This document shows positions 7,958 to 17,526 of a DNA stretch of 64,000 bases, piece after piece. Under the pieces are notes generated by a model. That model saw nothing but the letters and a program-made list of their open reading frames with translations. It was not told the DNA's origin and ran no database searches. The DNA lies in assembly GCF_900115495.1 (NCBI RefSeq), contig NZ_FOWR01000017.1:1-64000 (forward strand), written 5' to 3'. Numbering within the stretch: the first letter of the stretch is position 1; each line of letters starts with the position of its first letter. This DNA is from Enterovibrio norvegicus DSM 15893 (GTDB lineage Bacteria > Pseudomonadota > Gammaproteobacteria > Enterobacterales > Vibrionaceae). The position numbers and the translations under genes are program-made.

Positions 7958-7992
7958 ATAAAAACGGGCAGCGAGAAGCTGCCCGTTTTATT
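7958..7992. terminator. Bidirectional intrinsic terminator
   Basis: AAAACGGGCAGC / GCTGCCCGTTTT stem with loop GAGAA, T-tracts on both strands. It lies between the rightward GNAT gene and the leftward chemoreceptor gene. Confidence 0.9.
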
Positions 7993-8010
7993 TGAGGAAC
8001 TGTGTAGCGG

Positions 8011-10014
8011 TTATACCGTGAATTTATGCACCAACTCGTTTTGGCTAACGGCTTGTTGGTCTAAACGTTCACTTGCCCCTGCGACATTTTGCATTGCGCT
8101 GTAGCTGTTATCGGCAATGAAGCTGATGTGTTCAACGTTACGGGCAATGTCTGCTGAGGTGGTGCGTTGTTCAGACGCTGCTTGCGCAATTTGGCTGCTC
8201 ATGTCGCTGATCATCATGATGATGGCTTCAATTTCTTCCATGGCAGAATTGGCATCGGATGCTTGCGTGACGCTGTTGCTCATCTCATCCACACACTCCT
8301 GCATCACAGACACGGCTTCGCGAGATTGCTGTTGAAGCTTGCTGATCATGTCTTCAATTTCAGAGGTGGAATCAGAGGTGCGCTTTGCGAGAACACGCAC
8401 TTCATCGGCAACCACAGCAAAGCCTCTGCCTTGTTCGCCAGCGCGTGCGGCTTCGATCGCAGCGTTTAGCGCGAGCAAGTTTGTTTGGTCGGCGATGTTG
8501 CTGATGACATCCAAGATGGTTTCAATACTGGCAGACATTTCTTGTAGAGATGAAACCACAGCTACCGATTGGTCTAAACGGGTGGATAGCTGGTGGGTTG
8601 TGCTGATACTGCGCGTCATGATCTCACGACCTTTCGCGGCGGCATCGCTCACTTCCATCACTTTATCCATGGTTTGTTGCGCGCTGTTGGCGACGTCTTG
8701 AACAGAATGCTCCATCTCGGTCATGGCCGCTGCAACAGCCGTCGTCTGTTGACGCTGTTCGTTGAGCTGTGTTTTCGCTTCAAGCGTGGTGGTTTGGTTC
8801 TGGGCTGCCACTTCTGCTTGGTCTTCAGCTGCATCACGGATTTGACGAAGGATGCCCTGCAGGTTCGCCGCCAAGGTATTGATGTGATCAGCCAGCTGAC
8901 CAAATTCATTGTGCTCTTTCACATCGATGCGTTTGGTCATGTCACCTTGCGTCAACGACTCAAGGACTGACAAGGTACTCACCAGCGGTTTACGAACGCT
9001 GCGCGCAATGTGCCAACCGATCAAGAAGGTAATGGCGAGTACCAATACACCGATGAAAATGGTTTGTTTTACCCCGTTTTCAAAGGAGGCATTCGCTTGT
9101 TCGATGGACGATGCCATCACGGAATTTGCTTGATTGCGGAATTGATCCAGGATGGACATCGCGTTATCAACTTCTACAGCGAGATTGCCAATGTTGTTAT
9201 ACAGCTCATTGGTTGCGACGAGGTAGGCGTAATGTTGATCCAGTACGCCGCCTTCACGGCTCACATCACGGGTGAATGCATCGAGGTCTTTTTGAAATTT
9301 CTCTTTTAGCTCAGGTAGCTGAGAGTTCAGTGAGCGGAAAGAGTAATTGAGTTGCTTGACGCTGCGTTTGTTTTCAGACATCGCTTTGGTTATATCATTT
9401 AGCTTGTTGCTCGCCAGTGCATCAGACGTGTGCGTTTCGGTTTCTTGCAGCTTCTTAAAGTAGGTTTTTGAAATGATTTTTACTGTGGTGGAGCCATTGT
9501 TCGCAATGAAGTCTTGCATGCCTAGTGCAAGCGCTGTGTTCATGCGTTGGAATTGGCGAGCGGCTGTTACACCTTCATCTTTTGCGGTTTGCTGACGCTG
9601 ATAATTGCTGATAGCGACAGAGGCTTCAGAAAAATACCGTTTCTCGATTTCTCGTAAGGATTCTAGCTGAGAGGTAAGCTCTGCTTGCTGTGACGTCGCG
9701 GTATAGAGTTGACTCAGGGCGATGTCGAACTTTTGTTGGGCGGCGTTAAACTTCTCAAGCACCTGTTCACTTTGGGTCACATTGCTGCTTGTAAGGTAGT
9801 CTTTGAAGATTTTGTCAGCCGCAAGAAGGCTAACACTGGCTTCATTGGACAAAGATACCAAGGGCAATGCTTCAGAGGTGACGACCTCGAGTTGACCGTG
9901 AATTTTTTCTGAACTGCTTAAATTGAGGGTGTTCGTCGCCACAAGACTGACGGCGAGCACAGCAAACCCTGCGTACATCCTACGGATGACGGAGCTTTGA
10001 CGCGTTTTAGCCAT
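8011..10014 (-). CDS. Methyl-accepting chemotaxis protein
   Basis: 667-residue chemoreceptor. There is a membrane segment at about 13-31, a mainly helical periplasmic domain to about residue 317, a second membrane segment at 318-337, a HAMP domain starting [10 protein letters not shown], and the cytoplasmic signalling hairpin whose tip has [20 protein letters not shown] near 512-531. The start ATG (10012-10014) has an excellent GGAGGA six bases upstream; the longer reading frame is not needed. No C-terminal CheR-docking pentapeptide is present. The ligand is unknown. It is flanked by unrelated genes and is monocistronic. Confidence 0.95.
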   Translation of the reverse strand: MAKTRQSSVIRRMYAGFAVLAVSLVATNTLNLSSSEKIHGQLEVVTSEALPLVSLSNEASVSLLAADKIFKDYLTSSNVTQSEQVLEKFNAAQQKFDIALSQLYTATSQQAELTSQLESLREIEKRYFSEASVAISNYQRQQTAKDEGVTAARQFQRMNTALALGMQDFIANNGSTTVKIISKTYFKKLQETETHTSDALASNKLNDITKAMSENKRSVKQLNYSFRSLNSQLPELKEKFQKDLDAFTRDVSREGGVLDQHYAYLVATNELYNNIGNLAVEVDNAMSILDQFRNQANSVMASSIEQANASFENGVKQTIFIGVLVLAITFLIGWHIARSVRKPLVSTLSVLESLTQGDMTKRIDVKEHNEFGQLADHINTLAANLQGILRQIRDAAEDQAEVAAQNQTTTLEAKTQLNEQRQQTTAVAAAMTEMEHSVQDVANSAQQTMDKVMEVSDAAAKGREIMTRSISTTHQLSTRLDQSVAVVSSLQEMSASIETILDVISNIADQTNLLALNAAIEAARAGEQGRGFAVVADEVRVLAKRTSDSTSEIEDMISKLQQQSREAVSVMQECVDEMSNSVTQASDANSAMEEIEAIIMMISDMSSQIAQAASEQRTTSADIARNVEHISFIADNSYSAMQNVAGASERLDQQAVSQNELVHKFTV

Positions 10015-10466
10015 TTGAATTCCTCCCACCAGAGTATTCTCTAGTGCTTCCCTAAAATGCACTCGCTAAACAGATGGCGAGTTGCAATAAATGCAGCAAT
10101 CAATACGTAAGCGCCTTTTGCTTTCGTATTTATTTGTGCGCATGACGCTCACACGACGCTTAGGCGTTGCTCTTCTATGTCATCCGCCAGTATTTCAAAA
10201 TCTTTATGGTAAAAAATCGTCAGACTTCCGAGTATTTGAACCTATTCGCAAAATTTATGAGAGTTTGGTTAATAAACAACAGGTCAATGACACAAATGGA
10301 AAAAGCGCGTTGTGAAATAGACATTTGCAGTGGCGGATATGGAGGGGAGTGAGCGAAGCGCAACAATTCTAGACACATACCCTTTTAAAACACTGTTCAA
10401 TATTGCTCATTGCGACAGTCTCTAGCATACTGACAACTTCATGAAATCATTCATTTGGAGTATCCC
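10015..10466. other. Gene-free divergent region between chemoreceptor and hinT
   Basis: 452 bases. It must carry the chemoreceptor promoter (leftward) and the hinT promoter (rightward). I find no strong repeats, operators or hairpins. Two short frames at 10091-10352 have no ribosome-binding site or recognisable content and are rejected as genes. Confidence 0.45.
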
Positions 10467-10817
10467 GTGGCCGAAGAAACCATTTTCAGTAAAATCATTC
10501 GCAAGGAAATCCCTGCTGACGTGGTTTATCAAGATGATCTCGTGACTGCATTTCGAGATATCAACCCTCGAGCGCCTAGTCATATTCTCATTGTTCCTAA
10601 CAAGCTAATCCCAACGGTCAATGACATTGAAGCTGATGACGAATTGGCATTGGGTCGTATGTTCACTGTTGCGCGTAAGTTGGCGAAAGCAGAAGGCATT
10701 GATGAAGATGGTTACCGCCTGATCATGAACTGCAACGTTCATGGTGGCCAAGAGGTTTACCACATTCACATGCATCTTGTGGGTGGCCGTCCTCTGGGCC
10801 CGATGCTCATCGGTTAA
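10467..10817 (+). CDS. hinT: Histidine-triad purine nucleoside phosphoramidase
   Basis: 116 residues, the usual HinT length. It hydrolyses adenosine phosphoramidates and aminoacyl-adenylates in the cytoplasm. The histidine triad [10 protein letters not shown] is near the C-terminus, and [16 protein letters not shown] is the nucleotide-binding strand. GTG 10467 is preferred over TTG 10455 because GGAG ends six bases before it and the resulting N-terminus [10 protein letters not shown] is the family's. It heads the gene set hinT-lipoprotein-ycfL-lpoB-kinase, as in E. coli. The next start overlaps its stop codon. Confidence 0.95.
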   Translation: MAEETIFSKIIRKEIPADVVYQDDLVTAFRDINPRAPSHILIVPNKLIPTVNDIEADDELALGRMFTVARKLAKAEGIDEDGYRLIMNCNVHGGQEVYHIHMHLVGGRPLGPMLIG

Positions 10818-12280
10818 TGCGCCGTCATGTTAAATCAGCTTTCACATGTCGATTGAAAGCTGCTGTTAAAACGACAAGACAGAATTTCGGGCGTTCGCGA
10901 ACCCTGACCGTCGCTGTGTTTAGCTTGGCGTTAGTGGGCTGTGCCAATCTTTCTGTCCAGACGCTGTTTAGCCATTATTCGGCAGCGTTGCAAAGTACGC
11001 ATGCACTCGCAAAGCAAGGTGAATGGAACGCGGCGTTAGCATCGCTCCCCGACACACCTGACAGTCCTATATTGGACGGCATGGAACGTGGTCGTGTCGC
11101 TATGCTGGCCGGTGACCAAGTGGCGAGTGAAGAGGCGTTACAAACGGCTGACGCGGCTGCTGTCGAACAACAACGTGCAGCGGTTATTCAGTTGTCTGAA
11201 GGGTTGAATCAGGTCGGCTCCTTGTTAAGTAATGACAACATGCTGACGTATTCTCCACCAGATTATGAACTGGGCTTTCTGCATCTTTACTTGATGTTGG
11301 ATTACCTTCAGAAAAACGACTTAGAAGGCGCGTTAGTTGAAGTGCGACGAGCAAATCGCGTGCAAGAAGAAGCACGTAAATTGCGCGAAAGTGAACTTGA
11401 GCAAACCAAAAAATCGGTGAAACAGAACGGTATATCCGACAATGTGGGTGCGATCCTGTCTCGTTATCCCGATGCAGGGAAAATGCTCAGTAGCGTTCAA
11501 AATGGATATCTTTTCTATCTATCCGGCCTACTGTATGAAGCAGAGCGGAATTTGAATGGCGCATTCATTGACTACAATCGCGCACTTGCGGTTGAGCCAG
11601 ACAATACCTTTGTCGCGAAAGCAGCGATGCGAGTGGCGTTTAAGCAAGGCAGAAAAAGTGAATTGAAACTGCTCGAGAAGCAGTACGGCAAATATAAAAA
11701 GCCGGCGAAATCTCAAGCGCAGTTGGTGATCATCAACGAGCAAGGCGTCGTAAATGCCCGTGATGCTTGGCGTTTACCGTTATGGCTATACGACAGTGCA
11801 GGTAATCTGGTGTCGTACTCTGTGTCGCTGCCTTATTATCGCTCTACATCGAGCGCGACTCAAAAGGCGTTAACCATTGATGGAAAAGCAGTGACACCGT
11901 CGCGGTTGACCAATGTAAACGCCATGGCGCAGCAGTCTCTAAATGAGGCGATGCCTGCAATTGCTGTTCGACAAGTCTTGCGTGTTGTGGCGAAAAACGA
12001 AGTGCGTAAGTCGTTAGCGGAACAAGATGAAAGTGGTGTGGGCAACTTGGTTGCGAACATCTTTAACGCGTTGAGTGATCAACCCGACACGCGCAGCTGG
12101 CAAACCTTGCCGCAAACTGCGGGTGTCTACAGTGGTTTTTATGCCGCCGGACAGCATGCAGTGACCGCTGATGGCAAAACAATTAACGTTACACTTAACC
12201 CCGGCCAAACAACGCTTTTGTGGTTGTCACGACAAGGTGGAAATGTTGTTCATTGGCAGGGTAACTTAGGAGGAATCTGA
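10817..12280 (+). CDS. COG3014 family lipoprotein
   Basis: 487 residues. After a basic N-terminus comes a signal sequence ending in the lipobox LVGC (Cys about 42), so it is probably a lipoprotein of the envelope. A helical tetratricopeptide-like part follows (LYLMLDYLQKNDLEGALVE, SGLLYEAERNLNGAFIDYN). The function is not known. The ATG overlaps the hinT stop by one base (TAATG), which suggests coupled translation; the stop in turn overlaps the ycfL-like gene. This gene is absent from the E. coli cluster but sits between hinT and ycfL here, next to the PBP1B activator LpoB. Confidence 0.85.
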   Translation: MRRHVKSAFTCRLKAAVKTTRQNFGRSRTLTVAVFSLALVGCANLSVQTLFSHYSAALQSTHALAKQGEWNAALASLPDTPDSPILDGMERGRVAMLAGDQVASEEALQTADAAAVEQQRAAVIQLSEGLNQVGSLLSNDNMLTYSPPDYELGFLHLYLMLDYLQKNDLEGALVEVRRANRVQEEARKLRESELEQTKKSVKQNGISDNVGAILSRYPDAGKMLSSVQNGYLFYLSGLLYEAERNLNGAFIDYNRALAVEPDNTFVAKAAMRVAFKQGRKSELKLLEKQYGKYKKPAKSQAQLVIINEQGVVNARDAWRLPLWLYDSAGNLVSYSVSLPYYRSTSSATQKALTIDGKAVTPSRLTNVNAMAQQSLNEAMPAIAVRQVLRVVAKNEVRKSLAEQDESGVGNLVANIFNALSDQPDTRSWQTLPQTAGVYSGFYAAGQHAVTADGKTINVTLNPGQTTLLWLSRQGGNVVHWQGNLGGI

Positions 12281-12666
12281 TGCGTATCTCAGTGATACTG
12301 TTCAGTGCAGCAATGGTCTTAAGTGGATGTGCGCAAAACACATCGGGGATCAGCATAGACAGCAGCAACCAAAACGTCGTACTTGGCAATGAAGTGCTGG
12401 GTAAGTCTTTGGAATTCGGTAATGCGAAAACCAGCGAAGTGAACGAGCGTTTGTTGGCGCAAGTGATGGTGACGAACAAAAGCAGCGAGTCGCAAAATCT
12501 GCAATACCGTTTTAACTGGTACGACGAACAAGGGTTAGAGGTCGACAGCGGCAAATCACCTTGGCGACAGTTTATTGTCTACGGTAACGACACGGTGACG
12601 CTTCAAGGTGTGGCATTAAATCCAAATGCTAAGAATTTTCGTGTGTCATTGCGTAATGTTCAGTGA
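12280..12666 (+). CDS. ycfL: YcfL family lipoprotein
   Basis: 128 residues with signal peptide and lipobox VLSGC (Cys17), followed by an immunoglobulin-like beta domain (ERLLAQVMVTNKSSESQNLQ, YRFNWYDEQGLEVDS). It is a DUF1425 family member of unknown function, always next to lpoB in enteric bacteria. The start is preceded by AGGAGG. It overlaps the previous gene by one base and lies 34 bases before lpoB. Confidence 0.9.
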   Translation: MRISVILFSAAMVLSGCAQNTSGISIDSSNQNVVLGNEVLGKSLEFGNAKTSEVNERLLAQVMVTNKSSESQNLQYRFNWYDEQGLEVDSGKSPWRQFIVYGNDTVTLQGVALNPNAKNFRVSLRNVQ

Positions 12667-12700
12667 TACGTCTGATTAGAGACTACAACAGGAAAGTAAA

Positions 12701-13291
12701 ATGAATAAGAGCGTAATAGCGCTGATGAGTGTTGCACTCATCATGGGGGGATGTTCGCAGAAAGTGAGCTACGGTGACGCGCAGGAAGTGGAAACCACCA
12801 CCATCGAGTTCGGTTCAACCGACCTGCAAAAAATCGCCGTTGATATGACGGATAGCATGCTTTCTTCGGGCGCAATTTCTGCCATTACCCGTAACGATCG
12901 TCCGATTGTTTTTGTTGAATCCATCAAGAACAAAACGGCAGAGCATATTGATACGGAATCCATCACTGATAGCATCAGCACGCGCATGCTGAAATCGGGC
13001 AAGTTCCGTTTCGTGGACATGACACGTGTTGACGCGGTGCGTGACCAACTTGACTTCCAGAACAACGATGCCTTGGTTAACCCTGGTACTGCAATCCAGT
13101 TTGGTAAGATGGTAGGGGCGCAGTACATGCTGTATGGCAACCTTTCAAGCATCAACAAACGTGCTGGCAGCGACGAAGACGTTTATTACAAAATGACCAT
13201 GCGTTTAATGGATCTGGAAACAGGTTTGATTGAATGGGCTGATGAAACTGAAATTCGTAAGAAGCAGTCTAAATCAGTGCTTGGCTGGTAA
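12701..13291 (+). CDS. lpoB: Penicillin-binding protein activator LpoB
   Basis: 196 residues. It is an outer-membrane lipoprotein that reaches through the peptidoglycan to stimulate the synthase PBP1B. Signal peptide and lipobox MGGC (Cys18) come first, then a short linker and the LpoB/CsgG-like domain: RPIVFVESIKNKTAEHIDTE, then FRFVDMTRVDAV, and YMLYGNLSSI. The linker is shorter than in E. coli LpoB (213 residues), which has a long proline-rich stretch. The start ATG has AGGAAAG upstream. The C-terminal EWADETEIRKKQSKSVLGW is the family ending. Confidence 0.93.
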   Translation: MNKSVIALMSVALIMGGCSQKVSYGDAQEVETTTIEFGSTDLQKIAVDMTDSMLSSGAISAITRNDRPIVFVESIKNKTAEHIDTESITDSISTRMLKSGKFRFVDMTRVDAVRDQLDFQNNDALVNPGTAIQFGKMVGAQYMLYGNLSSINKRAGSDEDVYYKMTMRLMDLETGLIEWADETEIRKKQSKSVLGW

Positions 13292-13294
13292 TAC

Positions 13295-14137
13295 GTGCAC
13301 AGCAACGCAATAGATGAAAAGGCCGCAGTGATAGAAACACTGCGGCCTTATTGCATTATTACATCAGCAGAATATTTGGTTGGTGGGCTAAGTAATCGCT
13401 GTATGGTGTTGCAAGACGTTGAAGGACATCGTTACGTGTGGCGACCGCAAGGCGAAGGTGCTCGGGTTTTTGGCGCGAACAGGGAACATGAGTTCAATGC
13501 CCTTGTCCTAGGTTATGACGCCGGTTTAACCAGCAAGCCTGTGTGTGTGATACCAGAAGGGCTGCTCACGGCTTGGATTGACGGTGAAGTCCTTGGCAGT
13601 GCCGATGTGGAGACAGTGATGCCACTGTTGGTGCGTATCCATGACATGACGCCACCCACTAATACGTTTGACCCGTTTGAAAAGGCGCAGCACTATTTTG
13701 CGCATCTCAGTGATTCAGCGAAAACGGATAGGGTGACCAAGATCCATGCATATTTTCAGCGACACGCGTTCAAAAGCGGTTTAGCGCTGACCATGTGCCA
13801 TTACGATTTGGGCTATTACAATCTGATCAATACGCCGAATGGGCAGCTTTCTGTGATTGATTGGGAATATGCCGCGCTGGGGGATCCGGCGTTGGACATC
13901 GTGATGACGGCGTTGGCAAATGACATCAAGCTATCGTTGGCGGTAAACCATTATTGCGCGCATCGACGTATAGACGATGTGGCTCACTGGATGGATGCCT
14001 GTGAACAGTGGGTGCCTGTGGCGAAATACCTTGGCTTGCTTTGGTTTTTGCTTGGCTATGAACTCTATGGTTTAACCTTGTACAAGGAACGTGCTGATAC
14101 GTATCTGCATGAACTGGACAACATCATGCATGGTTAA
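13295..14137 (+). CDS. Choline/thiamine kinase-like phosphotransferase
   Basis: 280 residues of the aminoglycoside phosphotransferase/choline kinase fold. The Brenner motif is CHYDLGYYNL (catalytic Asp) and the metal-binding Asp is in VIDWEYAALGDPALD. In E. coli the same position after lpoB holds thiK (thiamine kinase), and this is the likely equivalent, but similarity is only at motif level so I give no symbol. The GTG start at 13295 lies three bases after the lpoB stop and has a weak ribosome-binding site, suggesting coupling. No other start in frame gives a better site. Confidence 0.8.
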   Translation: MHSNAIDEKAAVIETLRPYCIITSAEYLVGGLSNRCMVLQDVEGHRYVWRPQGEGARVFGANREHEFNALVLGYDAGLTSKPVCVIPEGLLTAWIDGEVLGSADVETVMPLLVRIHDMTPPTNTFDPFEKAQHYFAHLSDSAKTDRVTKIHAYFQRHAFKSGLALTMCHYDLGYYNLINTPNGQLSVIDWEYAALGDPALDIVMTALANDIKLSLAVNHYCAHRRIDDVAHWMDACEQWVPVAKYLGLLWFLLGYELYGLTLYKERADTYLHELDNIMHG

Positions 14138-14200
14138 GACTAATCGATTAAAGACAAGTCGATAAAAGACTCAGCGATAAAAAAAGGAGAGAGGCAGTAA

Positions 14201-15052
14201 ATGAAAAGGTGGCGACTGGATGTCAGACTAACGTTGCTGGCTATCGTGACGGTCCTGTTTCTTTCTGCGTGTACGAACAAGTTGGCGTATAACACCTTAC
14301 CCTTTTGGATAGATTATTATCTTTCTGACTATGTCGACATGACATCGACACAGCAAAGACAGCTCGATCGAGACCTTGATGCCTTTCATTCTTGGCATCG
14401 CCAGAACGAACTTCCTAAGATCCGCGCTTTGCTGGAAAACATGGAAAGCCAACTCGAAACGCCACTCAGTTATTCTGAAATCAATGATTACCATGGGGTC
14501 GTGAATCAAACCATTCTCGCGTCCCTTCATGGGCTCACGCCCGCGTTAGCAAACTTGATCGCATCACTCAGTGATGAGCAAGCCGAGCAATGGTTGAAAA
14601 CCATCCAAACCAATGTCGATGAGGCTGTTGAAAAAGCCAATGAGGGTTCGTCTAGCGAACAGCTTGTTCGACGCCAAGAAACGCTCATTGAACGTGCTGA
14701 GTATTGGATTGATTCGGTAAACAGGAAGCAGTCTGACCAATTCAAGGAAATGGCGAGCTACCAAATTGAAATGCGCCCTGTATTTTACTCGATTCGTGAT
14801 GGCTTATTTGAAGAGCTAACCCTTATATTCGAAGAAAGGGATGATCCAGCGTTAGAGCAGCGTCTCAATGCCTATTTTGGCAAGCTGGTGGTGTTCAAGA
14901 GTGACGATTTTCAGGGCGACATGTCACTGTACCTAGCAAGGCGTTATGAATTGTTGCAACGCATGGACAAACATCTCACCGAAACGCAGCGAAAAACGCT
15001 CAGAAATACGCTCGCTTCACTTAGTGACGATCTCGGTGCTTTGGAAAACTGA
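14201..15052 (+). CDS. DUF6279 family lipoprotein
   Basis: 283 residues. Signal peptide and lipobox LSAC (Cys24), then NKLAYNTLPFWIDYYLSDYVDMTSTQQ, the characteristic start of this family, followed by long amphipathic helices. Function unknown; probably an outer-membrane lipoprotein. The start follows AAAGGAGAGAGG. In the E. coli cluster the place between thiK and ycfP is held by nagZ, which is not here. Confidence 0.85.
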   Translation: MKRWRLDVRLTLLAIVTVLFLSACTNKLAYNTLPFWIDYYLSDYVDMTSTQQRQLDRDLDAFHSWHRQNELPKIRALLENMESQLETPLSYSEINDYHGVVNQTILASLHGLTPALANLIASLSDEQAEQWLKTIQTNVDEAVEKANEGSSSEQLVRRQETLIERAEYWIDSVNRKQSDQFKEMASYQIEMRPVFYSIRDGLFEELTLIFEERDDPALEQRLNAYFGKLVVFKSDDFQGDMSLYLARRYELLQRMDKHLTETQRKTLRNTLASLSDDLGALEN

Positions 15053-15244
15053 TGGGTTCACGCAAAAACGGTGACTGGTTAATTCGTCGACAAAGAGTGT
15101 CAAATTTGTTGACCGCTTTCGGGCTTTGTCTTTTAACCTTATAAAAAGTATGTGATAGCGGGATGATTTATGTTATCACGTTGACTCACACGAAGAAGGT
15201 CATGGTGCTCAATCTCACTATGAGCGACTTGAGAGGGAATTTTT

Positions 15245-15787
15245 GTGATTATTTATCTTCACGGCTTTGACTCCACAAGCCCAGGCAACCATGAAAAAGT
15301 ACTGCAGTTGCAGTTTATCGATCCTGACGTGCGCTTTATCAACTACAGCACACTTCATCCAAAACATGACATGCAACATTTGCTCAAAGAAGTCAGCAAG
15401 CACATGTCGCTGTCTGATGATAAAAATCCACTGATCTGTGGTGTCGGACTCGGCGGTTTTTGGTCTGAGCGCATTGGATTTTTAAGCGGCATTAAACAGG
15501 TCATTTTCAACCCTAACCTTTTCCCCGAAGAAAACATGGAAGGCCGTATCGATCGTCCTGAAGAATATCGCGACATCAGCACCAAGTGTGTTGAGAGCTT
15601 CCGTCAAAAGAACGCAGGTCGTTGTATGGTGGTGTTGTCTTCAGAAGATGAAGTGCTCGACAATCAACGTAGCGCTTCTTTACTGAGCCCACACTACGAT
15701 GTTGTTTGGGATGATAACCAGACACACAAATTCAAGAGCATTTCTTCTCACCTCCAAGCAATGAAAGCATTTAAAGAAAGTGCATAG
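15245..15787 (+). CDS. ycfP: YcfP family esterase-like protein (UPF0227)
   Basis: 180 residues with an alpha/beta-hydrolase fold: [18 protein letters not shown] at the start and [14 protein letters not shown] where the nucleophile elbow would be; in this family the elbow serine is often replaced, and here it is GLG, so catalysis is doubtful. GTG 15245 follows GAGAGGGA. In E. coli ycfP also lies directly before ndh. A terminator follows. Confidence 0.92.
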   Translation: MIIYLHGFDSTSPGNHEKVLQLQFIDPDVRFINYSTLHPKHDMQHLLKEVSKHMSLSDDKNPLICGVGLGGFWSERIGFLSGIKQVIFNPNLFPEENMEGRIDRPEEYRDISTKCVESFRQKNAGRCMVVLSSEDEVLDNQRSASLLSPHYDVVWDDNQTHKFKSISSHLQAMKAFKESA

Positions 15788-15800
15788 CAAATGTGCATAG

Positions 15801-15842
15801 GACAACACTGGTTGTAACTACCAGTGTTGTTAAGTGTTTTTC
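15801..15842 (+). terminator. Intrinsic terminator after ycfP
   Basis: ACAACACTGG / CCAGTGTTGT perfect 10-base stem, then TAAGTGTTTTTC. It separates ycfP from the ndh promoter. Confidence 0.75.
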
Positions 15843-15920
15843 ATTTGTTTCTCGTTGTTACTCAGTTTGATTGGTTTGGCGTTTTTTACTGCAACAGGTG
15901 CATATGTGCAGATTTAAAAA

Positions 15921-15934
15921 TTGATTGAGATCAA
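15921..15934 (+). promoter_or_regulatory. Perfect FNR-type box over the ndh promoter
   Basis: TTGATTGAGATCAA matches the FNR consensus TTGATnnnnATCAA at every defined position. It overlaps the -35 region of a promoter with a perfect -10 TATAAT at 15943-15948 (16-base spacer from TTGATT). In E. coli FNR represses ndh anaerobically, and this arrangement fits repression. Confidence 0.85.
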
Positions 15935-15948
15935 GTGAACTGTATAAT
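15921..15948 (+). promoter_or_regulatory. ndh promoter (-35 TTGATT, -10 TATAAT)
   Basis: Sigma-70-type promoter: TTGATT at 15921-15926, 16-base spacer, TATAAT at 15943-15948. The transcript would have a leader of about 185 bases before the ndh GTG, in which I see no riboswitch. Confidence 0.65.
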
Positions 15949-16141
15949 GATTAGGTCTGAAATGAGCAACAAATCAAAAAATAACATGCTCATCCGCGGA
16001 AACAGAACAACGAACGAATCCGCAAGATAGAAGGCTGAAAAGCCAATTCAAAACCTCACCCACATTACCCAATTTTTAGCTTCGTGCTACTGCACGAAGT
16101 GATCAACAGTTTGAATTTAAAATCATGGTGAGGAAATAATC

Positions 16142-17434
16142 GTGACCAAAATAGTAGTAGTAGGTGGCGGTGCTGGTGGCCTGGAGCTAGCGACAAAGCT
16201 TGGCCGTACGCTCGGACGTAAGGGGCGCGCACAAGTCACACTTGTTGACCGTAAATCGAGCCATTTATGGAAACCATTGCTTCACGAAGTTGCAACGGGT
16301 TCATTAGATGAAGGTGTAGACGCAATCAGCTATCGCGCGCATGCAAAAAACCATCATTTCGAATTCCAACTAGGTAGCCTTTCTAGCATTGACCGTGACA
16401 CGAAAACCCTGACACTTGCAGAGCTACGTGACGACGAAGACGGTGAATTGCTGATGCCACAACGTGAACTGTCCTATGACATTCTTGTGATGGCGATTGG
16501 CTCAACATCGAACGACTTTAATACTGAAGGTGTTCGCGACAACTGTATTTTCCTTGATAGTCCAGAACAAGCGCGTCGTTTCCGTAATGAAATGAACAAC
16601 GAGTTTCTGAAACTTCACGCGAAATCGGGCCTCGGCTCTGTTGATATCGCCATCGTGGGTGGTGGCGCGACGGGGGTGGAGCTGTCTGCAGAGCTTCACA
16701 ACGCAATCAAAGAACTGCACAACTACGGTTTCCAAGACCTAGACAGTTCTAAATTGAACGTGACCTTGGTAGAGGCCGGTGAGCGCATTCTTCCTGCATT
16801 GCCACCACGTATTTCTGGCTCTGCTCAGCAAGAATTGATCAAGTTAGGCGTAAACGTTCGCACGGCAACCATGGTTGTTAAAGCAGATGCAGAAGGCCTC
16901 ACGACCAAAGATGGCGACAAGATCCCAGCACAAATCATGGTGTGGGCGGCGGGCATTAAAGCCCCTGACTTCATGAAAGACATTGCGGGTCTTGAAACCA
17001 ACCGTATCAACCAATTGGTGGTGAAGCCAACGCTACAAACCACACGTGATGACGATATTTTTGTTATCGGTGATTGTGCAGCGTGCCTGCAAGAAGACGG
17101 TTCAATGGTGCCACCACGCGCGCAAGCCGCGCACCAAATGGCGAGCCGTTGTTTCAGCAACATTGTTGCGAAGCTAACAGACCGTGAACTGAAAGCGTAC
17201 ACGTATAAAGACCATGGTTCTTTGGTGTCACTCAGCCGTTTCTCTACCGTTGGTAGCTTGATGGGCAATTTGACCAAAGGTTCGATGATGGTTGAAGGCC
17301 GCATGGCACGTATTGTTTATGTGTCGCTGTACCGTATGCACCAAATCGCGTTGCACGGTCTGCTACGTACCGGTTTGATGATGCTGGTTAGCCGCATTAA
17401 CCGCGTATTGCGTCCATCGCTAAAGCTGCACTAA
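16142..17434 (+). CDS. ndh: NADH dehydrogenase II
   Basis: 430 residues, family length. A single-subunit, non-proton-pumping flavoprotein that passes electrons from NADH to quinone at the inner membrane. The FAD-binding motif [13 protein letters not shown] is at the N-terminus, the NADH-binding motif [17 protein letters not shown] is near residue 180, and FVIGDCAA is the second FAD motif. The C-terminal amphipathic part ([20 protein letters not shown]) anchors to the membrane. The GTG start has GTGAGGAAA upstream. It is expected to be repressed without oxygen through the FNR box. Confidence 0.97.
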   Translation: MTKIVVVGGGAGGLELATKLGRTLGRKGRAQVTLVDRKSSHLWKPLLHEVATGSLDEGVDAISYRAHAKNHHFEFQLGSLSSIDRDTKTLTLAELRDDEDGELLMPQRELSYDILVMAIGSTSNDFNTEGVRDNCIFLDSPEQARRFRNEMNNEFLKLHAKSGLGSVDIAIVGGGATGVELSAELHNAIKELHNYGFQDLDSSKLNVTLVEAGERILPALPPRISGSAQQELIKLGVNVRTATMVVKADAEGLTTKDGDKIPAQIMVWAAGIKAPDFMKDIAGLETNRINQLVVKPTLQTTRDDDIFVIGDCAACLQEDGSMVPPRAQAAHQMASRCFSNIVAKLTDRELKAYTYKDHGSLVSLSRFSTVGSLMGNLTKGSMMVEGRMARIVYVSLYRMHQIALHGLLRTGLMMLVSRINRVLRPSLKLH

Positions 17435-17467
17435 ATCGATACCGTATCGAAACAGCACGTATTTTTA

Positions 17468-17498
17468 AGCGCCCAGACATGTTCTGGGCTTTTCTTTT
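17468..17498 (+). terminator. Intrinsic terminator after ndh
   Basis: GCCCAGA / TCTGGGC stem with loop CATGT, then TTTTCTTTT. Confidence 0.85.
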
Positions 17499-17526
17499 CC
17501 TGCCATATGTCCTTTGTTCATTGATG

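Noticed and set aside
10091-10352. Two short plus-strand frames upstream of hinT
   Set aside because: No ribosome-binding site, no conserved features, and they sit where the promoter region is expected.
16081-16141. Riboswitch in the ndh leader
   Set aside because: The leader has a short hairpin (GCTTCGTGC/GCACGAAG) but no known aptamer pattern.
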